From Sphingomonas sp. AX6 (GTDB lineage: Bacteria; Pseudomonadota; Alphaproteobacteria; Sphingomonadales; Sphingomonadaceae), in NCBI RefSeq assembly GCF_902506605.1, contig NZ_LR733979.1, positions 765,064-829,063 of the forward strand: DNA of 64,000 nucleotides, given 5' to 3'. Position numbers and translations under genes: made by a program. Below, one piece after another: positions 8,586 to 17,170 of this stretch (within the stretch, counting starts at the first letter, position 1; every line of letters begins with the position of its first letter). The notes beneath the pieces were generated by a model. That model did no database searches. It saw nothing but the letters and a program-made list of their open reading frames with translations, and was not told the origin of the DNA.

Positions 8586-8650
8586 AAGGAAAGCTTTATA
8601 TCAGGCATGGCAACGGCCCGGCTTTCCTGCTGTCCCACAAAGGAAAACAC
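8586..8650 (+). promoter_or_regulatory. Candidate SAM-sensing pseudoknot leader of metK
   Basis: The leader just before metK can form a stem GGCATGGC (8604-8611) with GCTGTCCC (8629-8636). It has one mismatch and two G-U pairs. The loop starts AACGGC and contains TTTCC (8623-8627), which can pair with GGAAA (8642-8646) of the metK ribosome site. The order stem, AACGGC, TTCCT, stem, pyrimidine-SD pseudoknot resembles the SAM/SAH riboswitch class known upstream of metK in Rhodobacterales. An alternative stem GGAAAGC (8588-8594) with GCTTTCC (8621-8627) would free the ribosome site. Class membership is inference. Confidence 0.45.
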
Positions 8651-9862
8651 ATGCGTTCCAATTATCTCTTTACGTCCGAATCGGTTTCCGAAGGTCATCC
8701 GGACAAGGTTTCCGACCAGATTTCGGACGCGATCGTCGATCTATTCCTGGGCATCGATCCCGAAGCGCGCGTCGCGTGCGAAACGCTGACCACCACGCAG
8801 CTTGTGGTTCTGGCCGGTGAAATCCGCGGCAAGGGCATTTACGAAAACAACGAATGGGCGCCCGGCATTCTCGACCGCGTCGAACAGACGGTTCGCGATA
8901 CGGTAAAGCGCATCGGGTACGAGCAGGACGGCTTTCACTGGCAGACGCTGCGCTTTGAAAACAACCTTCATGGGCAATCCGCGCACATCGCGCAGGGCGT
9001 GGACGCATCGGGTAACAAGGACGAAGGTGCGGGCGATCAGGGGATCATGTTCGGCTATGCCGCCAACGACACCCCCGACCTGATGCCCGCGACGCTCGAT
9101 TACAGCCACAAGATCCTGCAAACGATGGCCACCGACCGCCATTCGGGCGCGGCCCCCTTCCTCGAACCCGACGCCAAGAGCCAGGTGACGTTGCGTTACG
9201 AAGGCAGCAAGGCCGTCGCCTGCACCGCCATCGTCGTCTCGACCCAGCATGCCGAAGGATACGACCAGGGCGAGCAGGAAGCCGAGCTGAAAGCCTATGT
9301 GAAGGCGGTCGTCGCCAAGGTGATTCCGGTCGAATTGCTGTCGGACGAAACCGAGTATCACATCAACCCGACGGGCAGCTTCGTGATCGGTGGACCGGAC
9401 GGCGACGCCGGGCTGACCGGGCGCAAGATCATCGTCGACACTTACGGCGGTGCAGCCCCTCACGGCGGCGGCGCGTTCAGCGGCAAGGACCCGACCAAGG
9501 TCGATCGCTCGGCGGCGTACATCACCCGCTATCTGGCGAAGAACATCGTCGCGGCGGGCCTGGCCCAGCGCTGCACGATCCAGCTCGCCTATGCCATCGG
9601 CGTGTCGAAGCCGCTGTCGCTCTATGTCGACACCCACGGCACCGGCACCGTCGGCGACGACAAGATCGAGGAAGCGATCGCCCGCATCGAAAAGCTGGGC
9701 GGCCTGACCCCACGCGGCATCCGCCTGCACCTCGGCCTCAACAAGCCGATCTACGCCCGCACCGCCGCCTATGGCCATTTCGGTCGCAAGGCGGACGGCG
9801 ATTTCTTCCCTTGGGAAAAGACCGATCTGGTGGATGATCTTAAGGCTGCGCTGGCGGCGTAA
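8651..9862 (+). CDS. metK: S-adenosylmethionine synthetase
   Basis: MetK makes S-adenosylmethionine from methionine and ATP. The 403-residue protein begins with the family pattern [19 protein letters not shown] and carries the ATP-binding DQGIMFGYA and the P-loop-like [19 protein letters not shown] motifs. Length is standard. The ATG is preceded by AAAGGA at a good distance, and that ribosome site can be masked by the leader structure upstream. A strong intrinsic terminator follows the stop, so metK is probably a single-gene unit. Confidence 0.97.
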   Translation: MRSNYLFTSESVSEGHPDKVSDQISDAIVDLFLGIDPEARVACETLTTTQLVVLAGEIRGKGIYENNEWAPGILDRVEQTVRDTVKRIGYEQDGFHWQTLRFENNLHGQSAHIAQGVDASGNKDEGAGDQGIMFGYAANDTPDLMPATLDYSHKILQTMATDRHSGAAPFLEPDAKSQVTLRYEGSKAVACTAIVVSTQHAEGYDQGEQEAELKAYVKAVVAKVIPVELLSDETEYHINPTGSFVIGGPDGDAGLTGRKIIVDTYGGAAPHGGGAFSGKDPTKVDRSAAYITRYLAKNIVAAGLAQRCTIQLAYAIGVSKPLSLYVDTHGTGTVGDDKIEEAIARIEKLGGLTPRGIRLHLGLNKPIYARTAAYGHFGRKADGDFFPWEKTDLVDDLKAALAA

Positions 9863-9889
9863 GCCTCACGCATCCGGCCGAAACAAAAC

Positions 9890-9935
9890 GGCCTGCGCTC
9901 CCGGTTCCAAAACCGCCGGAGCGCAGGCCTTTTTC
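9890..9935 (+). terminator. Intrinsic terminator after metK
   Basis: A 12-bp perfect stem, GGCCTGCGCTCC at 9890-9901 with GGAGCGCAGGCC at 9918-9929, is followed directly by a run of five T. It lies 28 bases after the metK stop. The rest of the 290-base gap to the next gene shows nothing I can name. Confidence 0.9.
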
Positions 9936-10151
9936 GTGCGCGCGAAACATAGACTTGCCACCCGGACTTGTTCTGGAGTCCCTCGGACCGCTTACGACCC
10001 ATAGCGGCCGCTTGGCTCGGCGGTCTGCGAGCCCATATGCGGTCATTCGTAACACGTGATCGCTTCGGTTTTCCCCAACTGCGATCGGCAATTTTGGCAC
10101 CGAGCAATCGGAAATAGGCAGCAGAGCGAACAGCCAAGCCGATAACCTGCG

Positions 10152-11228
10152 TCAATCGCCCCAGCCAACGACCTCGTGCCCACCATAGATCATGCGGCGG
10201 ATCATCGGTGAGGTGAGCCCAGTGGTGAATCCCATTTGCGGCGTACTTGCCTCATTCAGACGTGCAAGTTGCGCGTCTTCGAACTGAATGTCCGTTGCGG
10301 CGATGTTGTTGTCGAGTTGCGATACCTTGCTCGCGCCTACCAGCGTCGATCCGACGCCCCTTCGCTTCAGCGTCCAGGCAAGTGCCACCTGCGCCACCGG
10401 CCGGCCAAGCTCCTTTGCCACCTGTTCGACCGCTTCTAGGATCGCCCAATTTCGGTCAGTGAACTTGCTGTCGCCGAACGGATTTGCGCCGCTGAGCCGA
10501 CCCTTGCCGGCCACGTCTCCACGTTGGTACTTGCCTGACAGGAAGCCGCCAGCCAGCGGACTCCACGGCATGATGCTCATCCCGCCTTCGCGAGCCGCCG
10601 GGAAATGCTCGGCTTCCACGTCTCGTGCTACCAGCGAATACTCGACCTGCAGGGCGATCGGACCAGGCAAACGGCGCTCAGCTGCAATCGTGGCCGCCTT
10701 CATCGCCAGCCACGCCGGCATGTCGGACAGACCATAGTAGCGGATCTTGCCGATACGCACGAGGTCGCCGAGCGTCTGAACAATTTCCTCGATCGGAGTA
10801 ACGCCGTCCCAGATATGCATCCAATACAAGTCGATATAGTCGGTCCGCAGCCGCCTGAGCGAGGCATCGAGCGCACGGTGAATGTTTTTTGCTCCGGCCC
10901 CACCCGCGTTCGGGTTGCCTCTGCCGGCGTGGGTCGCGGTCAAGGGGCTCGACGACCCGTTGAAGGCGAACTTGGTCGCCAGCACGAGGTCGTCGCGCTC
11001 TCTTCTATCGGCGATGAACTTGCCGACCAGCGTCTCGCTCTCTCCGTCCGAATAGATGTCGGCCGTGTCGATGAAATTGCCCCCGGATGCGCGGTAGGCG
11101 TCGAACACCGCCCGCGAGGTCGCTTCGTCCGATCCCCATTCACCGGGGCCGAAGGTCATCGTCCCCAACGCTAGCGGGCTTACGATCAAGCCGGAACGGC
11201 CCAATGAACGGAAGGCGGTCAGGGGCAT
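10152..11228 (-). CDS. Aldo/keto reductase
   Basis: This 358-residue NADPH-dependent oxidoreductase is a member of the aldo/keto reductase superfamily. The catalytic tetrad can be read as Asp and Tyr in DTADIYSDG, Lys in LATKFAF and His in YWMHIWD. The C-terminal cofactor region GVGSTLVGASKVSQLDNN fits a YajO/YghZ-like subgroup. It is transcribed away from a TetR regulator with a dyad-rich 80-base gap, so repression by that TetR protein with induction by a carbonyl compound is likely. The natural substrate cannot be told from the sequence. Confidence 0.92.
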   Translation of the reverse strand: MPLTAFRSLGRSGLIVSPLALGTMTFGPGEWGSDEATSRAVFDAYRASGGNFIDTADIYSDGESETLVGKFIADRRERDDLVLATKFAFNGSSSPLTATHAGRGNPNAGGAGAKNIHRALDASLRRLRTDYIDLYWMHIWDGVTPIEEIVQTLGDLVRIGKIRYYGLSDMPAWLAMKAATIAAERRLPGPIALQVEYSLVARDVEAEHFPAAREGGMSIMPWSPLAGGFLSGKYQRGDVAGKGRLSGANPFGDSKFTDRNWAILEAVEQVAKELGRPVAQVALAWTLKRRGVGSTLVGASKVSQLDNNIAATDIQFEDAQLARLNEASTPQMGFTTGLTSPMIRRMIYGGHEVVGWGD

Positions 11229-11241
11229 GAATACGGCCTTT

Positions 11242-11271
11242 CGTAGCGTTCGATATAGAACCCATGCTACG
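11242..11271. promoter_or_regulatory. Candidate TetR operator between AKR and regulator
   Basis: A nested dyad lies in the divergent gap. The outer arms are CGTAGC (11242-11247) and GCTACG (11266-11271), and the inner arms are GTTC (11248-11251) and GAAC (11258-11261). Size and placement fit a TetR-family operator, probably read by the adjacent regulator. Confidence 0.5.
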
Positions 11272-11309
11272 TTGCAGCTCGACCGTCAATGACTTTCAGA
11301 GTGACTGCT

Positions 11310-11939
11310 ATGAAAATAGGCCAACCTTCTGCCTCTCGAGCAGGTAAGACAGGCCGCCCTCTATCTTTCAACCGCCATCTGGCGCTCGAACAGGCGATGC
11401 TGGTTTTCTGGCGGCACGGCTATGAGACGACCTCGATCATCGACCTCACTGCGGCAATGGGGATCAGCACGCCCAGCCTCTATGGTGCCTTCGGCGACAA
11501 GAGGCGCCTGTTTCTGGAGGCGATGCAACTCTATGCTGGCAATCGCGACGCGATGGCGGATGCGATCGACGCTGCGCCGACTGCGCGCGATGCGGCGCGT
11601 GACATGCTGGAAGGCGCTGTCGTTGGCTACACTGGCGAGACGACGCCGAAAGGGTGTCTTCTCGCCAGCGCCACGGCCAGCGGTTCGGCCGCTTCCTCCG
11701 ACGTGCAGCGCGCAGTGGCGGACATCCGCAGCTTCTTCATGGAACGGCTCCGCCATCGCATCGCTCGCGATGTTTCTGCCGGGGTTCTGCCGGGAACTAC
11801 GGACGCGCATGCTTTGGCCGGGTTAGTAATAACTATGATGCAAGGTTTGTCGGTTCTCGCGCGCGACGGGATCGGCAGGGCATCCTTGCGGGCAATTGCC
11901 ATAACTGCGCTACAAGCTTGGCCTCGAGACGCGGGTTGA
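11310..11939 (+). CDS. TetR/AcrR family transcriptional regulator
   Basis: This DNA-binding regulator of about 209 residues has an N-terminal helix-turn-helix with TTSIIDLTAAMGIS followed by TPSLYGAFGDKRRLF, the typical recognition helix of the family. The C-terminal half, about residues 85-209, is helical and should bind the effector. ATG 11310 was chosen over 11289 as it begins a short basic leader before the HTH. The divergent aldo/keto reductase is the obvious target. No further neighbour is co-transcribed. Confidence 0.9.
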   Translation: MKIGQPSASRAGKTGRPLSFNRHLALEQAMLVFWRHGYETTSIIDLTAAMGISTPSLYGAFGDKRRLFLEAMQLYAGNRDAMADAIDAAPTARDAARDMLEGAVVGYTGETTPKGCLLASATASGSAASSDVQRAVADIRSFFMERLRHRIARDVSAGVLPGTTDAHALAGLVITMMQGLSVLARDGIGRASLRAIAITALQAWPRDAG

Positions 11940-12112
11940 AGCCCGCTTGCGCCGCTGTGACCGGCACCGCATCCTCATTTTTTGCCAAATCTCAGACAAT
12001 GCGAGCTTCCCGAAACTCGATTTTTCTCGGGAAGGGCGCTAACGCCACGAATGTCAGCTTTCACAACTCGCCCTCCCGTAAGCGAACTGGCAGCTAACCA
12101 CCCAGAACCTGT

Positions 12113-12292
12113 CATTCCGCTGGAAATGTAGGATTCGAACTGATCTACAATCCCGGATGTGCGCCCACAAACTCCGGTGGCCGATCGACCTGTCGCGAAG
12201 GCCCGCGTCGTTCTTTTACGGCGGCTCGTCGTCGATGCAAACGGCCCACGCACAAAACGTGCGAACGTGTAAACCTTGTCAACTTGTCCAGG
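12113..12292 (-). repeat. Dispersed element, copy in the TetR-UVR gap
   Basis: Read on the minus strand, this 180-base stretch starts with GACAAGTTGACAAGGTT and ends with AATCCTACATTTCCAGC. The same two ends, two or three mismatches apart, bound a second stretch on the plus strand at 30487-30647. The interiors differ. It fills most of the 390-base gap between the TetR regulator and the UVR-motif gene, and no gene is visible there. Confidence 0.5.
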
Positions 12293-12329
12293 AAACGCTC
12301 CCGCCTTTTGAGCGCACCGAACCGTGCCT

Positions 12330-12608
12330 TCACCGCCGCCGGCTACGCCCCGTCGTCATCGGATCGGGCTTCTTCGGTGGCTTCCACCCTTCCGGCGCAT
12401 CACGCTTGGGGCGTTCCGATCCGATGCCCATGGCACCGGGCTGCTGGCGTTTCAGTCCGGCGAAATCGGCGTCGGCGGCGTCGCCACCCGCCGCTTGCCG
12501 TCGCACCGCGATTTCGTTGCGGAGCGCCGCCGCACGTTCGAAATCCTGCGCTTCCGCTGCCGCCGCCATTTCGGCGGTCAGGCGAGCGATGATGTCATGG
12601 CTTGCCAT
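12330..12608 (-). CDS. UVR (UvrB/UvrC) motif protein
   Basis: This 92-residue protein begins with a single UVR-like helix hairpin: ARLTAEMAAAAEAQDFERAA and the following ALRNEI. In UvrB and UvrC this motif mediates their contact. The second half is basic, proline-rich and probably disordered (RPKRDAPEGWKPPKKPDP). ATG 12608 overlaps the PAP2 gene by 14 bases, so it is the last gene of the katE-PAP2 unit. A role in DNA repair or in binding a UVR-containing partner is inference from the motif alone. Confidence 0.75.
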   Translation of the reverse strand: MASHDIIARLTAEMAAAAEAQDFERAAALRNEIAVRRQAAGGDAADADFAGLKRQQPGAMGIGSERPKRDAPEGWKPPKKPDPMTTGRSRRR

Positions 12609-13209
12609 CGATCCCTGCCTTTTCGAACGCACGAGCAACGATCCATTCGGACGTCACCCCGATCGCTGCGCCCACGACGATGTCGATCGGGAAATGCGCG
12701 CCGACCATCGGGCGCGTAACCGCAATCGCGGCGGACGCGGTCGCACCGGGCACCACTGTCGCCGGATATTCGCGCGCTATCGCCTGGGTCACCGCGAGGG
12801 CGCCCGCGGTGTGGCCGGAGGGAAAGCTGTTCATCGGCCCATCGTCGGTGTCGCCCGGGGTGATCCGATGTTGGTGATGCGTGGTGAACAGTCCGGGTCG
12901 CGCACGATCGACGCGCTGTTTGATCAGCGTCTTGATCGCGGTCGCGACCAGATGGCTCGCGAGCATCCGCGCACCCGTTCGCGCCAGCCGCGCATCGTCG
13001 CGCACCAGCCCCACACCCAATGTCGCCATCGAAAGCGCGATCAGCGGCGGTTGATCGGCAATCTCGCTGACGGCACCCAGCGCTCTGACCGACGGGTGAT
13101 CCTTGTAGCGTGCAGCCGCATGACCGATGGCGATATCGGCTTTTTCCACACGCGTGGCGGCGCGCCTGGTATCGCGCGCCGCCTTTTCCGCCCTGGTCTT
13201 TTTCGTCAC
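12595..13209 (-). CDS. PAP2-family phosphatase
   Basis: This 204-residue acid phosphatase/lipid phosphatase family protein shows the three PAP2 motifs: KQRVDRARP, the PSGHTAGA box with the catalytic histidine, and VTRPMVGAHFPIDIVVGA with the second histidine and aspartate. In the third motif the usual Ser-Arg is Thr-Arg. Hydrophobic helices between motifs suggest an inner-membrane enzyme, perhaps acting on undecaprenyl or phosphatidate phosphates. GTG 13209 overlaps the catalase stop as GTGA, so it is translated after katE. Confidence 0.88.
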   Translation of the reverse strand: MTKKTRAEKAARDTRRAATRVEKADIAIGHAAARYKDHPSVRALGAVSEIADQPPLIALSMATLGVGLVRDDARLARTGARMLASHLVATAIKTLIKQRVDRARPGLFTTHHQHRITPGDTDDGPMNSFPSGHTAGALAVTQAIAREYPATVVPGATASAAIAVTRPMVGAHFPIDIVVGAAIGVTSEWIVARAFEKAGIDGKP

Positions 13210-15278
13210 GCGAGCATGCGCACGCCAGGCTCGCGATCGTAGAAGCGATGTTTCGCCGCCTCGACGAAGCCACCCAGATCGGTGACGCCCGCATCCGGCT
13301 CGACACCTGCCTTGTCGAGCAGCGCCTGCGCGCCGTCATTGGCACCAATCGCCTTCAGATGCCCGAAGGCGTCCATCGCGAACTGCACCGCCGCGCCTTC
13401 CTTGGTCAGCGCCTTGGCACCGTCCGCCGACAGGATAATCGCCACCGCGTCGAAAATCTGGCTGGGCGTGCCCGCCAATTGCCCGTCGGCTGCGCGCATC
13501 TTTCCGTCAGCCAGCTTCGCGCCGCCGACCTTGGGCGCGACGATCATCACCGTGCCGCCCGCCTTTTCGACGGCGGCCTTTACCGTGTCGATCTCCGCAC
13601 CGTCGGAACCATCGGCGATCAGAATGCCGACCTTGCGGCCCTCCAGCGTCGCCTTCATGTTCTTGTGGATCGACAGCGCGTCGCTCGGCTTCATGTCCAC
13701 CGGCTCGCGCGCCGCCTTGGCCTTGGCGGGCAAATCGATGCCGAGGCCATCCGCGACGCGCTTCGCCAGTTCCTCATCGACGTTGCGCAAATTGGCGACG
13801 ACACGTGGGCGGACCTGTTCAAGCCCGACCTTCGACAGTTCGAACACGAAGGACGACGCGATGTGCGCCTTTTCGTGCCCATCCTGCGATTTCCAGAACA
13901 GCCGAGCCTGGCTGTAATGATCGGCGAACAGTTCGGCACGCACGCGCAGCTTTTCGCCGCTCTCGTCCGATCCGGTCGCGGCATCGACGGTCACGAAGCC
14001 CTTGGCCGCACTCTCACGCGGGCCACCCTCTTCGCCATGCTCGGCCAGGCTGTTGGGTTCATAGTTCGCCCTCCCCTTGGGCACCATCGTCTGCATCATC
14101 CCGTCACGCTGGAAATTGTGCATCGGGCATTTGGGCGCATTGACCGGGATCTGGTGGAAATTGGTCGTTCCCAGCCGCGACTTCTGCGTGTCGAGATAGC
14201 TGAACAGCCGTCCCTGAAGCAGCGGATCGTTCGAAAAATCGATGCCGGGCACGATGTTCGACGGCAGGAACGCGACCTGTTCGGTTTCCGCAAAGAAATT
14301 GTCGACATTGCGGTTGAGCGTCATCTTGCCGATGATCCGCACGGGGATATCGTCTTCGGGGATCAGCTTGGTCGCGTCGAGCACGTCATAGGGCTGAGCC
14401 TCGGCGAACGCTTCGTCGAACACCTGAATGCCCAGTTCCCATTCCGGAAAGTCGCCGCCGTCGATCGCCTCGAACAGATCGCGGCGGTGATAGTCGTTGT
14501 CGGCGGCCTGCAATTTCAGCGCCTCGTCCCAGATCGTCGATTGGATGCCGAGCACCGGTTTCCAGTGGAATTTGACGAAACTCGCCTTGCCCTTCTCGTT
14601 CACCAGTTTGAACGTATGGACGCCGAACCCCTCCATCATCCGCAACGAACGCGGCAGCGTGCGATCCGACATCGCCCACATCAGCATGTGGGTCGTCTCC
14701 GGCATCAGGCTGGCCCAATCCCAGAAAGTGTCGTGCGCGCTACCCGCCTGCGGATAGGCGCGGTCGGCCTCCATCTTTACCGAATGGACCAGGTCGGGGA
14801 ACTTGATCGCATCCTGGATGAAGAAGACGGGGATGTTGTTCCCGACCAGATCCCAATTACCTTCCTTGGTATAGAATTTGACCGCAAACCCGCGAACGTC
14901 GCGCGGCGTATCAACCGATCCGGCACCGCCCGCGACCGTCGAGAAGCGCACGAACACCTCGGTCTTCTCACCCTTCTTGAACACCGCCGCGCGGCTTAGG
15001 TCCGAAATATCGTCGGTCGCTTCGAACACGCCGTGCGCGCCCGATCCGCGGGCATGGACGATGCGTTCGGGAATGCGCTCGTGATCGAAGTGAAAGATTT
15101 TTTCGCGCAGCACGAAGTCTTCGAGCAGCGTCGGCCCCCGCGCGCCCGATTTCAGGCTGTTCTGATTGTCGCTGATCGGGACGCCGTGATTGGTCGTCAG
15201 CACCGGTGCGTCTCCGCTCGCCTGCTGATGCGTTTCGCCGCCATTGCCCTTGGTCGTCTTGAATGCGTCGTCGGCCAT
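13206..15278 (-). CDS. katE: Large-subunit catalase HPII
   Basis: This 690-residue clade II catalase destroys hydrogen peroxide. The catalytic His is in [12 protein letters not shown], the Asn in [16 protein letters not shown], and the haem-ligand Tyr in [15 protein letters not shown]-terminal flavodoxin-like/GATase1 domain (about residues 540-690) is present, as in KatE. ATG 15278 has AGGAGGG at good spacing, so an in-frame extension to 15341 is unlikely. It heads a unit with the PAP2 and UVR-motif genes, pointing to a stationary-phase or oxidative-stress regulon. Confidence 0.95.
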   Translation of the reverse strand: MADDAFKTTKGNGGETHQQASGDAPVLTTNHGVPISDNQNSLKSGARGPTLLEDFVLREKIFHFDHERIPERIVHARGSGAHGVFEATDDISDLSRAAVFKKGEKTEVFVRFSTVAGGAGSVDTPRDVRGFAVKFYTKEGNWDLVGNNIPVFFIQDAIKFPDLVHSVKMEADRAYPQAGSAHDTFWDWASLMPETTHMLMWAMSDRTLPRSLRMMEGFGVHTFKLVNEKGKASFVKFHWKPVLGIQSTIWDEALKLQAADNDYHRRDLFEAIDGGDFPEWELGIQVFDEAFAEAQPYDVLDATKLIPEDDIPVRIIGKMTLNRNVDNFFAETEQVAFLPSNIVPGIDFSNDPLLQGRLFSYLDTQKSRLGTTNFHQIPVNAPKCPMHNFQRDGMMQTMVPKGRANYEPNSLAEHGEEGGPRESAAKGFVTVDAATGSDESGEKLRVRAELFADHYSQARLFWKSQDGHEKAHIASSFVFELSKVGLEQVRPRVVANLRNVDEELAKRVADGLGIDLPAKAKAAREPVDMKPSDALSIHKNMKATLEGRKVGILIADGSDGAEIDTVKAAVEKAGGTVMIVAPKVGGAKLADGKMRAADGQLAGTPSQIFDAVAIILSADGAKALTKEGAAVQFAMDAFGHLKAIGANDGAQALLDKAGVEPDAGVTDLGGFVEAAKHRFYDREPGVRMLA

Positions 15279-15454
15279 GATGCCCTCCTGAAGATGATGT
15301 CCAAGGCGCAACCGTTCGCGGGGCACAAAGGTCCGCTGCAATTTTACGATGGTCAGTGATCGCCTGCGTCGCGCGTGAAATCGATGGCGATCAACGACTT
15401 GTGCGTGTCATAACCCCGTGCGACGCTGTTCGGATCGTCGTTGGGAGATTGCCG

Positions 15455-16293
15455 ATGCGCCTTGCCATGATCGCGGGCGTGGCCCTGCTCGCCACCCCGG
15501 TCGCAGCACGCGCACAGACCGCACAGGAAGCACCGCTGGTCGCCGCCGCGCAGGCGCGCGGACAGTTGATGTTTGCTTATGATCGCGCCGCCTGGATCGG
15601 GACCGATGCGTTTCTGAAACAGGTGAAGGATCCCGCAAGCCGCGTCGCCGGTTATCAAGCCGCGTCGCCGGTTATATCGTCGACGGCCCCGCGGCATCCC
15701 CGCGGCTGACCTTTTACGACAAGGACGCCGCCAATCCGCAAGCCGTCTATGTCGCGCGGTTCGAACGCGGCAAGCTGATCGAGGAACGATTACTCGTGAG
15801 TGGCGACGACCGCACGCTCGATGCCACCCAGCGGCGGATGATCGACGCACGCGCCCGCGCCATCGCTTATATCGTCCGCGAAGGGGCAAAGCCTTGCGCG
15901 CCCAAAAGCTTCAACAGCGTCGTCATCCCGCCCGCGACCGCCGATGCGCCGATCGACGTTTATCTACTAACGCCGCAGACCACCGCAGAGAAATTGCCCT
16001 TTGGAGGCCATTACCGCGTCACCGTCGCACCCGACGGCAGCGCCGCGTCGCGCGCCTTCACCAGAAGCTGCATCGAGCTTCCGCGCACACCGCCTGTCGA
16101 TCCGCAAGGACGCAAGCCGGTCGGTGCATTCTTCAATCATATCATGGACCCGGTCCCGACCGAACTGCACGTCTTTTCCTCGCTCTACATGCAAACGCCA
16201 TTGATGGTCGCGACGCAACGGCCTGCGGCGCGTGTATGGCCGATCGTACAAGGCCGCATCCTTCCGCCCGCCAACGAATCGCGCGACAGGTGA
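15455..16293 (+). pseudogene. Secreted protein gene broken by a 20-bp tandem duplication
   Basis: A signal peptide (RLAMIAGVALLATPVAARA) and about 67 mature residues are read in one frame up to a stop at 15709. The rest, starting VDGPAASPRLTFYDKDAAN and running to 16293, lies in another frame. The break falls exactly at two perfect tandem copies of a 20-base unit (15636-15655 and 15656-15675). Removing one copy restores a single frame of about 272 codons. The family is not recognised. Either a recent inactivating duplication or an assembly error explains it; the intact downstream frame argues that the event is recent. Confidence 0.85.
15636..15675. repeat. Exact 20-bp tandem duplication
   Basis: The unit CAAGCCGCGTCGCCGGTTAT occurs twice head to tail with no mismatch. 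Twenty bases is not a multiple of three, so it shifts the frame of the secreted-protein gene. Confidence 0.97.
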
Positions 16294-16328
16294 CGTAGGC
16301 GACACGGCGCGCTAGAGCGCGCGCCATC

Positions 16329-17009
16329 ATGAACGATCCGACCACCATCCGCCGCCTCTATGGACGACGACAAGGCCATAAACTGCGCACCGGTCAGGCA
16401 GCGCTGGTCGAGGAACTGCTGCCGCAACTCGAAGTGCCGGAGACCGGCTCGATCGACGCGACGCTGCTGTTCGGAGACGACCGTCCACTGGAATTCGAAA
16501 TCGGTTTTGGCAGCGGCGAGCATCTCGCAGGGCAAGCCGAGGCGCGTCCCGACCACGGCTTCATCGGCTGCGAACCATTCATCAACGGCGTGGTCGGCGC
16601 ACTGACCCATGTCCGCGACCGCGACCTGACCAATGTCCGCATCCATATGGGCGACGCGCTGGAAGTGCTCGAACGCTTTCCCGATGCGAGCCTCAGCCGC
16701 GTCTATCTGCTCCACCCCGATCCCTGGCCCAAGGCGCGGCATGCAAAGCGCCGGATGATGAATCATGGTCCGATGGATCTGATCGCCGCCAAGCTGAAAC
16801 CGGGCTGCGAGTTCCGGCTGGGCACCGACGACCCCACCTATTGCCGCTGGTCGATGATGGTGATGGACCAGCGCCGCGATTTCGAATGGCAGGCGGGCGG
16901 CGCGCAGGATTTTCTGACCCGCCCCGACGACTGGCCCCAGACGCGGTACGAACGCAAGGCGCGGCGCAAGGGGCACGAGGTCTGGTATTTCCGCTACGTG
17001 CGGGTCTGA
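16329..17009 (+). CDS. trmB: tRNA (guanine-N7-)-methyltransferase
   Basis: TrmB methylates G46 in the variable loop of tRNA. The 226-residue protein has the SAM-binding motif EIGFGSGEHLAGQA, then FIGCEPFINGVVGAL, and the family signature YLLHPDPWPKARHAKRRM followed by an aromatic substrate-binding region. Length is usual. It stands alone, with a palindromic repeat pair after its stop. Confidence 0.95.
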   Translation: MNDPTTIRRLYGRRQGHKLRTGQAALVEELLPQLEVPETGSIDATLLFGDDRPLEFEIGFGSGEHLAGQAEARPDHGFIGCEPFINGVVGALTHVRDRDLTNVRIHMGDALEVLERFPDASLSRVYLLHPDPWPKARHAKRRMMNHGPMDLIAAKLKPGCEFRLGTDDPTYCRWSMMVMDQRRDFEWQAGGAQDFLTRPDDWPQTRYERKARRKGHEVWYFRYVRV

Positions 17010-17062
17010 TCTTTTTCGAGCCTGACGCGCCCACGAGCCTGACGCGCCCAAAAGCCTTCCCA

Positions 17063-17138
17063 GTGCTACTGCGCAAGCAGGAGCGCTGGCCGCCAGAGGT
17101 TCGCGAGCAAGCCAGGACTCCTGCTTTCGCAGAAGCAC
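17063..17138. repeat. REP-like inverted pair (AAGCAGGAG family)
   Basis: Arms at 17063-17089 and 17112-17138 are inverted with three or four mismatches and share the core GCAAGCAGGAGC / CTCCTGCTTTCGC. A related pair occurs at 41432-41504. It sits between the tail-to-tail trmB and acyltransferase genes. Just before it a 15-base unit, GAGCCTGACGCGCCC, is repeated in tandem at about 17020-17050. Confidence 0.7.
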
Positions 17139-17170
17139 GGATCGTTCGAACGACAACCCTACTAACATTG

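Noticed and set aside
8586..8650. SAM-II riboswitch before metK
   Set aside because: The hairpin-pseudoknot shape is similar, but the A-rich 3' strand with GCTAAA expected for SAM-II is missing; the SAM/SAH pattern fits better.
12121..12180. Possible tRNA remnant (TTCGAATCC near a TGTAG/CTACA stem on the minus strand)
   Set aside because: The T-arm stem does not pair with a 7-base loop and no acceptor or anticodon arms can be built; the second copy of the element lacks TTCGAAT.
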